Positions 8,043-11,593 of a stretch of DNA of 11,593 nt are shown piece by piece. The notes under the pieces are model-generated. The model was given only the letters and a program-made list of their open reading frames with translations. It ran no database searches and was not told the DNA's origin. Location of the stretch: the NCBI GenBank assembly GCA_031288635.1, contig JAITQZ010000128.1, positions 1 through 11,593 on the forward strand, written 5' to 3'. Numbering within the stretch: the stretch's first letter is position 1; each line of letters opens with the position of its first letter. The translations under genes were made by a program, and so were the position numbers. The DNA comes from Candidatus Peribacteria bacterium. Its GTDB lineage: Bacteria; Patescibacteria; JAEDAM01; Absconditabacterales; Absconditicoccaceae.

Positions 8043-8333
8043 GCTAGTTTTAAGAACCTCCGTACAGGCGGAGAAAACGGGGGAATCCCTCGTCTAGCAA
8101 AATCTCATATGGGGACATATAACAAAAGAACAGGTGAAATGAACACTGGTGGAAACAATAAAAATCGTACTGGTGGGCAAAAAAAATCTGGTCGTGGACA
8201 TGGTCAAGATCATGTAAAAGACCAGATCCATCGGCTACACACTCAAAAAAATGGGGGTAAAAAAACCGGCGGAAGAAAATGAGTTTTTGAAAACCACGCA
8301 AGCTCACGGGTTTCTTGTGGGCTTGCTTTTTTT
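8043..8333 (+). ncRNA. Candidate structured noncoding RNA, about 290 nt, class unknown
   Basis: The 5' end can fold into a three-way junction. P1 pairs GCTAG (8043-8047) with CTAGC (8094-8098). P2 pairs CTCCG (8058-8062) with CGGAG (8069-8073). P3 (8077-8083 with 8087-8093) has seven pairs including one G-U and directly abuts P1. Further hairpins are ATATG/CATAT (8107-8120) with a GGGA loop of GNRA type, and ATCTGGTC/GACCAGAT (8186-8227) enclosing ACATG/CATGT. The end is a strong terminator, and a promoter start coincides with P1. I found no tmRNA, RNase P, SRP or 6S hallmarks. A Gly/Lys-rich ORF (ATG 8109, MGTYNKRTGEMNTGG...) lies inside. With UGA as Gly it would run to TAA 8421, through the terminator, so a stop codon would not be transcribed. 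That favours RNA over protein, but a small basic protein behind a structured leader is not excluded. Confidence 0.55.
8298..8333 (+). terminator. Strong intrinsic terminator of the structured RNA
   Basis: GCAAGCTCAC (8298-8307) pairs over ten positions, one a U-G wobble, with GTGGGCTTGC (8317-8326) around a 9-base loop. Seven Ts follow at 8327-8333. It is the strongest terminator in the window. Confidence 0.9.
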
Positions 8334-8350
8334 ATAAAAAATACTATACC
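8323..8350 (+). promoter_or_regulatory. Possible promoter of the M16-type peptidase gene
   Basis: TTGCTT (8323-8328), inside the 3' arm and T-run of the preceding terminator, and TATACC (8345-8350) are 16 bases apart. The start would lie at or beside the ATG at 8356, implying a leaderless mRNA. The hexamers are only moderate, and the region is so AT-rich that this may be chance. Confidence 0.35.
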
Positions 8351-8355
8351 TTTTA

Positions 8356-9300
8356 ATGAGGGTATTTATAACTTATTATCTAAAAAACAAGATGCGATTA
8401 TACATAAAAACTCCACTTTATAACGAGTCTAAAATGGTTCCACATTTAGTAGAACATTGTTTATGACATCTTTTTTTGCGTAAAACAGATTTTTTTGCTT
8501 ATAATTATTCTGCAGATGGAGAGATAAGTGATTGTTTCACCCGTTTTGAAATAGATAATGGGAATGACTATCAGTATATGATTAAAAAGCTATTAACACC
8601 TCCATCAAAATCCTCATTTCAATATGAAAAAGGTGTCGTCAAAAAGGAACTTGAAGACTGTTCATATGGACAACTCATGTACGAAAGTCTTTTAAGGAAA
8701 ATATCCAATAGGTATATAAATCTGAATACGTTTGAGTCTGTAACTTTTGAAGATGTAGTATACTATCATCAGCAATGGTACACAAAAAACAATATCATAG
8801 TTTGTGATGATGATTTTAATCTGCTTTTTGGGGGATATGTACCAAAAAACTTTCCAAAGAAAACCTCAGTATTTTTTTCCTTTCCATTTGTATATGATAA
8901 TGATAGCTATTTTGTTTTTTGAAAAAACTTTTATTCAAAGTATGAATATTGGGAATATTTTTTATTCTTTTTCCTCTTAGAGAGTTTTTGTGATTATATG
9001 CAGAGATGGAAATGATGAGAATATTATTTTCTTACCCCTTATATGTACCAGTTTGAAAGAAAAATATGGATTACCACTCCTTACATTGATAAAAATAGTC
9101 TTGATGAGGAATTCTTTAATGAAGGCAAACGTTATTTGATAACACTTTTACGCAACAAGTATTATAAATCAAAATTTTTTCTCAATACCTATTTTTACGG
9201 TGTAGGTGTATCAAGAATAGAAGCTGTTACTTTTTTACAAGAGTATCCACGATCTCAATTCCAAAAGCATTGTATAGAAAAAATACCTTTTGTTTCATAA
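8356..9300 (+). CDS. Divergent M16-family metallopeptidase-like protein (314 aa, four UGA-Gly codons)
   Basis: TGAs at 8464, 8920, 9013 and 9016 (residues 37, 189, 220, 221) break it under the standard code; as Gly the frame is open from 8356 to TAA 9298. Residues 30-34 are HLVEH, the inverted HxxEH zinc motif of M16 (pitrilysin/mitochondrial processing peptidase) enzymes. EKGVVKKELED follows at 91-101. Its Glu91 and Glu98, seven apart, match the auxiliary and third zinc-ligand Glu of the family's ERxVVxxE stretch. The following YGQLMYESLLRKI, ESVTFEDVVYYHQQWYTKNNIIV corresponds to the usual region ending in a helix and the strand 'YxPxNMVLV'. The rest is Phe/Tyr-rich and unassigned. It is shorter than usual M16 proteins (400+ aa, two domains), with only about 29 residues before the motif. 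ATG 8392 (residue 13) is an alternative start, but 8356 keeps the first strand. Substrate unknown; no signal peptide seen. Confidence 0.75.
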
Positions 9301-9320
9301 TCTACACTAAATCTATGTAA

Positions 9321-9363
9321 ATAAAGATTAAATTTCATCCCTCCCTTATATATTAATCTTTAT
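9321..9363. repeat. 11-bp inverted repeat downstream of the M16-type gene
   Basis: ATAAAGATTAA (9321-9331) and TTAATCTTTAT (9353-9363) are perfect complements around a 21-base loop, beginning 21 bases after the peptidase stop. No T-run follows (ATTTCCCC), so it is a poor intrinsic terminator. It could act as an mRNA 3'-end stabiliser, or as an operator before the small ORF at 9383. Confidence 0.4.
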
Positions 9364-9382
9364 ATTTCCCCTTCAAATACTT

Positions 9383-9541
9383 ATGTTCTCCATCATTCAC
9401 CAAGAAAATGAAGCCATTCAACACGTATCTGCTGATTACACAGAAGAATTAAAAAATCGAATAGAACAACAGGCTATTGATGCCAACATATTTACCACCC
9501 TTCAAACCACGATGCTTTCTAAAAGCATACAAGACATTTAA
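9383..9541 (+). CDS. Possible small protein (52 aa)
   Basis: The frame runs ATG 9383 to TAA 9539-9541 without interruption. It encodes a hydrophilic, probably helical peptide (start MFSIIHQENEAIQHVSADYT, then EELKNRIEQQAIDANIF). Its 3' end overlaps the 3' end of the opposite-strand 169-aa gene by four bases. No Shine-Dalgarno or convincing promoter is seen; the inverted repeat at 9321-9363 lies just upstream. A perfect hairpin, ATGCTTT-CTA-AAAGCAT (9512-9528), sits in its last third. Without this ORF, 9301-9537 would be a 237-base gap. The composition is balanced rather than homopolymeric, which slightly favours coding. No family recognised. Confidence 0.4.
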   Translation: MFSIIHQENEAIQHVSADYTEELKNRIEQQAIDANIFTTLQTTMLSKSIQDI

Positions 9542-10047
9542 TGAGATTTTTTTACAGATTTTGCCTTCCACAGAAATTCATTAATGGACATTCTAGTAGG
9601 GGAGGCATTGCAAAATTCATCAATTGTTAACAACAACAACCCTTTCGTTCCCTGCATCAACGTAATGGTCTGATACCCATTTCCTTCAATCTTCTGAATA
9701 ATATCAGCCAACTCTCTATCAGTCACCTCCGCGTGATGATAGAAATAACTCACGTTATGGTTCAGAATTCTTCTATTTTCCTCGTTCAAAGGCAAGGATT
9801 GTATACGTTTGGTATTCTCTTCATTCAAAAAGAGTAAATACTCCAAAAAACTGGTCAGATTTTTCTGGATATTTCCCAATTTATATACGTGAAAATAATC
9901 CAAGGAAGTCTTCACTTCATTCAAGATATATCTAGCAATTGCGAGCTTTTCGCAAGCAAAAATAATTTCATTATAAAGCTGAGTTTTTTTTGAGATGGAC
10001 ATAGTAGAAGAGGGCAGTGCTAAAAAAGAAGGTGGATTACAAAACAT
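9538..10047 (-). CDS. Hypothetical protein coupled to the FtsE-like ATPase (169 aa)
   Basis: I do not recognise a family. After a hydrophobic/Pro start (MFCNPPSFLALPSS) the protein is soluble-looking and helical. It has a Tyr/Leu-rich middle (YFHVYKLGNIQKNLTSFLEYLLFLNEEN), a segment with clustered His and acidic residues (NHNVSYFYHHAEVTDRELAD, about 97-116), then alternating strands (QTITLMQGTKGLLLLTIDEF). Its ATG directly abuts the TAA of the ATPase gene (TAAATG), so the two are very likely cotranscribed and translationally coupled. A second ATG at 10002 (residue 16, MSISKKTQ) would give a more typical start. It lacks the four membrane spans of FtsX, so it is not the usual permease partner. 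It may be an accessory or regulatory subunit, or unrelated. It contains no in-frame TGA. Confidence 0.75.
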   Translation of the reverse strand: MFCNPPSFLALPSSTMSISKKTQLYNEIIFACEKLAIARYILNEVKTSLDYFHVYKLGNIQKNLTSFLEYLLFLNEENTKRIQSLPLNEENRRILNHNVSYFYHHAEVTDRELADIIQKIEGNGYQTITLMQGTKGLLLLTIDEFCNASPTRMSINEFLWKAKSVKKSH

Positions 10048-10728
10048 TTACATTTGAAAAATGTTGATCTTACTTTTACTCTTGATGTAGTTCAAAAGAT
10101 GAATATCGTGAGTAATCAAAATCACGGTATTCCCATTTTTATTCGCTTCAATCAGAATATCTCCAATTTCTTGCGTATATTCCCAGTCAAGATTTCCTGT
10201 TGGTTCATCAGCAATAATAAACTCTGGGTCGTGAATTAACGCTCTCGCCAAAGCTACTTTCTGCTTTTCTCCTCCAGAAATATTTTGACTCGTCAATTTT
10301 GGGTTATCATCGAAATGAAGTCTCTCCAAAACTGCCCTATATTTCGCTCTAATGGTTGCCTCACTCGCTCCAGCCAACTTCAAAGGATACGTAATATTGT
10401 CCCTAATCGAAAGCGATTGAATCAACTTATCATCTTGAAAAACAATTCAGATTTTCCTCCTATATCTCTGGATTTCGTCATCTGTTAACGTTGAAAGGTC
10501 ATCCATCCTATAATATACCGTCTTGCTATAAGGTCTCAATTCTCCAATCAGAAACTTCAACAATGTAGACTTCCCAACTCCAGATTTCCCAATAATCACC
10601 GTAAAATCTCCAGGAAAAACATCAAAATCCAGCTTTTTAAACAGCGGTTTAGTTTGCTGAGGGTAACCTCGCGTCAATTCCGTAATCGTCAGCAACGGAA
10701 TTCTCTTTTCTGCTTTCTCTGTGGTCAT
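10048..10728 (-). CDS. ftsE: FtsE-type ABC transporter ATP-binding protein (226 aa, one UGA-Gly codon)
   Basis: The nucleotide-binding subunit of a membrane ABC system; in FtsEX it controls cell-wall hydrolases at division. Walker A is GKSGVGKST (residues 47-55), the Q-loop VFQDD (about 96-100), the signature ISGGEKQKVALARAL (about 150-164), Walker B FIIADEPTGNLD and the H-loop ITHDIHLL. TGA at 10449-10447 is residue 94 in RRKIGIVFQD, where FtsE proteins have a conserved Gly (RRQIGMIFQD in E. coli). YPLKLAGAS and THDIHLL also resemble E. coli IPLIIAGAS and THDINLI. The related LolD/MacB ATPases are the main alternative. The expected ftsX permease is not next door; a 169-aa soluble-looking protein follows instead. 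ATG 10728 has no Shine-Dalgarno; a promoter lies at 10759-10787. Stop TAA. Confidence 0.88.
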
Positions 10729-10758
10729 AGATAAAAGGTAAAAAATAAATACTATTTA

Positions 10759-10787
10759 AGTATATTCAATTCTTTCCAAAAAAGCAA
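10759..10787 (-). promoter_or_regulatory. Promoter of the ftsE-like operon
   Basis: Minus strand: TTGCTT (10787-10782), a 17-base spacer, and TATACT (10764-10759). The predicted start near 10752 leaves a leader of about 24 bases before ATG 10728. Confidence 0.55.
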
Positions 10788-10861
10788 AAAAAATCAGACA
10801 TTCTTCAGTTTTTGAATTGACACATTCCGTAAGAAATATAAAAAAATATAAACCCCCTTTC

Positions 10862-10925
10862 CTAAAGATCCTGTCTCGCATTCTCTGCGGGAGGGGCAGG
10901 CGGGATTTTTCAAGCAAAGGAGGGA
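10862..10925. other. GC-rich island with hairpin in the 317-base gap between ftsE and ndk
   Basis: The gap 10729-11045 holds the ftsE promoter, an AT-rich tract, this island, and the ndk terminator; no credible gene was found. In the island CTCGCA (10875-10880) pairs with TGCGGG (10886-10891, one wobble) around a 5-base loop. CCTG (10870-10873) can pair with CAGG (10897-10900) past an internal loop. GGGATTTT occurs twice (10903-10910 and 10923-10930). Its base composition stands out strongly from the surroundings, as in a dispersed intergenic repeat. Function unknown. Confidence 0.35.
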
Positions 10926-11001
10926 TTTTGAGAGAAAGATGAATAGCGAACGATAAAAAAACAAAAAAGAACCTATCACAGCAAACCCACCCACCACACA
11001 G

Positions 11002-11027
11002 AAAAAAGGAGAACATTCTGTCCTCCT
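11002..11027 (-). terminator. Intrinsic terminator of ndk
   Basis: Minus strand: AGGAG (11027-11023) pairs with CTCCT (11011-11007), and the stem continues with ACA/TGT past one mismatch around a 3-base loop. A six-T run (complement of 11002-11007) overlaps and follows. It begins 18 bases after the ndk stop. Confidence 0.8.
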
Positions 11028-11045
11028 CATAAACGCAATACACGT

Positions 11046-11558
11046 TTAATACAAAAAGTCTTTGTCACCCCTCGAATATTCAAAGAGTTCTTCCTCCCTG
11101 AACCAGTGTGCAATCTCCTGCTCCGCCTCTTCCGGCTTTCCACTAGCGTGGATAAGATTGAAAAGAGGTCTATGCAGAGGATTAGAATATGCACGAGTAG
11201 TTTGTGCATAATCTCCTCTAATCGTACCTGATAATGCATCCTGAGGCATCGTAGGTCCCACCATCTGACGAACCAACTTCACAACCTCTATGCCTTCTAA
11301 CACGACAGCAATCACCGGAGACAATTGCATATAGTGCAGATTATCAGTAAATGCATCATCTCCCCAACGCGAAACCATTTGTCCAATCGTCTCATAATGA
11401 TGATAGAAAAAGTCTTTATCAGGTCTTACCATTTTCATTCCCACAATTTTCAAGCCCCTCTTTTCAAAGCGAGCAAGGATTTCCCCTACAACTGCACGGG
11501 ATACAGCATCGGGTTTGAAGACAATCAGCGTCCTCTCAATTCTTGATGTTTCTTCCAT
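11046..11558 (-). CDS. ndk: Nucleoside diphosphate kinase (170 aa)
   Basis: Transfers the gamma-phosphate from ATP to other nucleoside diphosphates through a phosphohistidine. ERTLIVFKPDAVSR (8-21) is the classic N-terminal strand with the KPDA motif. LARFEKRGLKIVGMKMV matches the first helix and strand. VIAVVLEG and VRQMVGPTMPQDALSGTIRGDY form the nucleotide site. The active-site His is residue 137 in NLIHASGKPEEAEQEI. The protein exceeds the usual 140-150 aa. About ten extra residues (within AQTTRAYSNPLHRPLFNLI) lie between GTIRGDY and the catalytic His, where E. coli and human enzymes have only about nine in total. An insert of this kind is, as I recall, common in candidate-phyla NDKs. The tail FREEELFEY matches the family's end, plus a short charged extension. 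ATG 11558 lacks a Shine-Dalgarno, and there is too little upstream sequence to judge a promoter. Stop TAA; no in-frame TGA. Confidence 0.95.
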   Translation of the reverse strand: MEETSRIERTLIVFKPDAVSRAVVGEILARFEKRGLKIVGMKMVRPDKDFFYHHYETIGQMVSRWGDDAFTDNLHYMQLSPVIAVVLEGIEVVKLVRQMVGPTMPQDALSGTIRGDYAQTTRAYSNPLHRPLFNLIHASGKPEEAEQEIAHWFREEELFEYSRGDKDFLY

Positions 11559-11593
11559 TTGTAAACTTTTTTAGAATTAAACATTTTTTATTA

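Noticed and set aside
8043..8098. Known riboswitch or ribozyme (glycine, purine, hammerhead) at the 5' end of the structured RNA
   Set aside because: The three-way layout is suggestive, but the conserved cores of these classes are not present.
8050..8307. Minus-strand frame opposite the structured RNA
   Set aside because: It mirrors the RNA hairpins and begins in the terminator; Phe/Cys/His-rich product with no recognisable features.
9512..9528. 7-bp hairpin as terminator for the 169-aa gene
   Set aside because: No T-run follows on the minus strand, so it does not meet the intrinsic terminator pattern.
10817..10822. Perfect TTGACA on the plus strand as a promoter
   Set aside because: No -10 element at 16-18 bases and no gene downstream on that strand.
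10756..11043. Minus-strand 95-aa frame between ftsE and ndk
   Set aside because: It runs through the ndk terminator, the GC-rich island and the ftsE promoter; the product is a Phe-rich string with no family likeness.

Overview
The window comes from a bacterium that reads UGA as glycine (NCBI code 25). This points to the candidate phyla Gracilibacteria (BD1-5) or Absconditabacteria (SR1). Four genes look broken under the standard code: pyruvate phosphate dikinase, topoisomerase I, an FtsE-type ATPase and an M16-type peptidase. All four become intact when their 16 in-frame TGA codons are read as Gly, and many of these TGAs fall on Gly positions conserved in the families. True stops are TAA or TAG throughout. 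The DNA is AT-rich, and I see no clear Shine-Dalgarno sequence at any gene start. The sequence does not let me choose between the two phyla.

Layout. Bases 1-202 hold a long hairpin and a good sigma70-type promoter for a small membrane protein (203-727, +). A hairpin terminator then closes the minus-strand ppdK gene (796-3420). Next on the minus strand are a 436-aa putative transcription regulator (3543-4853) and a 139-aa charged hypothetical protein (5033-5452), each with its own promoter and terminator. topA (5610-7997, +) is divergent from the latter. After topA comes a probable structured noncoding RNA (about 8043-8333). It has a promoter, a three-way-junction-like 5' end, nested hairpins and a strong terminator. 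A divergent M16-family metallopeptidase follows (8356-9300, +), then a possible 52-aa ORF that converges with a minus-strand pair: ftsE-like ATPase (10048-10728) and an unknown 169-aa protein (9538-10047), joined as TAAATG. The window ends with ndk (11046-11558, -).

How the parts fit. ppdK, topA, ndk and ftsE are housekeeping genes for PEP/pyruvate interconversion, DNA supercoiling, nucleotide balance and a membrane ABC system. The unusual items are three. The 436-aa protein combines an N-terminal helix-turn-helix, a sigma-region-4-like segment, a coiled coil and a domain closely resembling the C-terminal domain of RNA polymerase alpha; a perfect dyad lies at its own predicted start of transcription. 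The structured RNA fits no class I could recognise. The compact M16-type protein is hidden from standard-code gene finders by four UGA codons. Two unrelated small genes also share nearly identical promoters (25 of 29 bases), which suggests co-regulation or a strict promoter type in this lineage.
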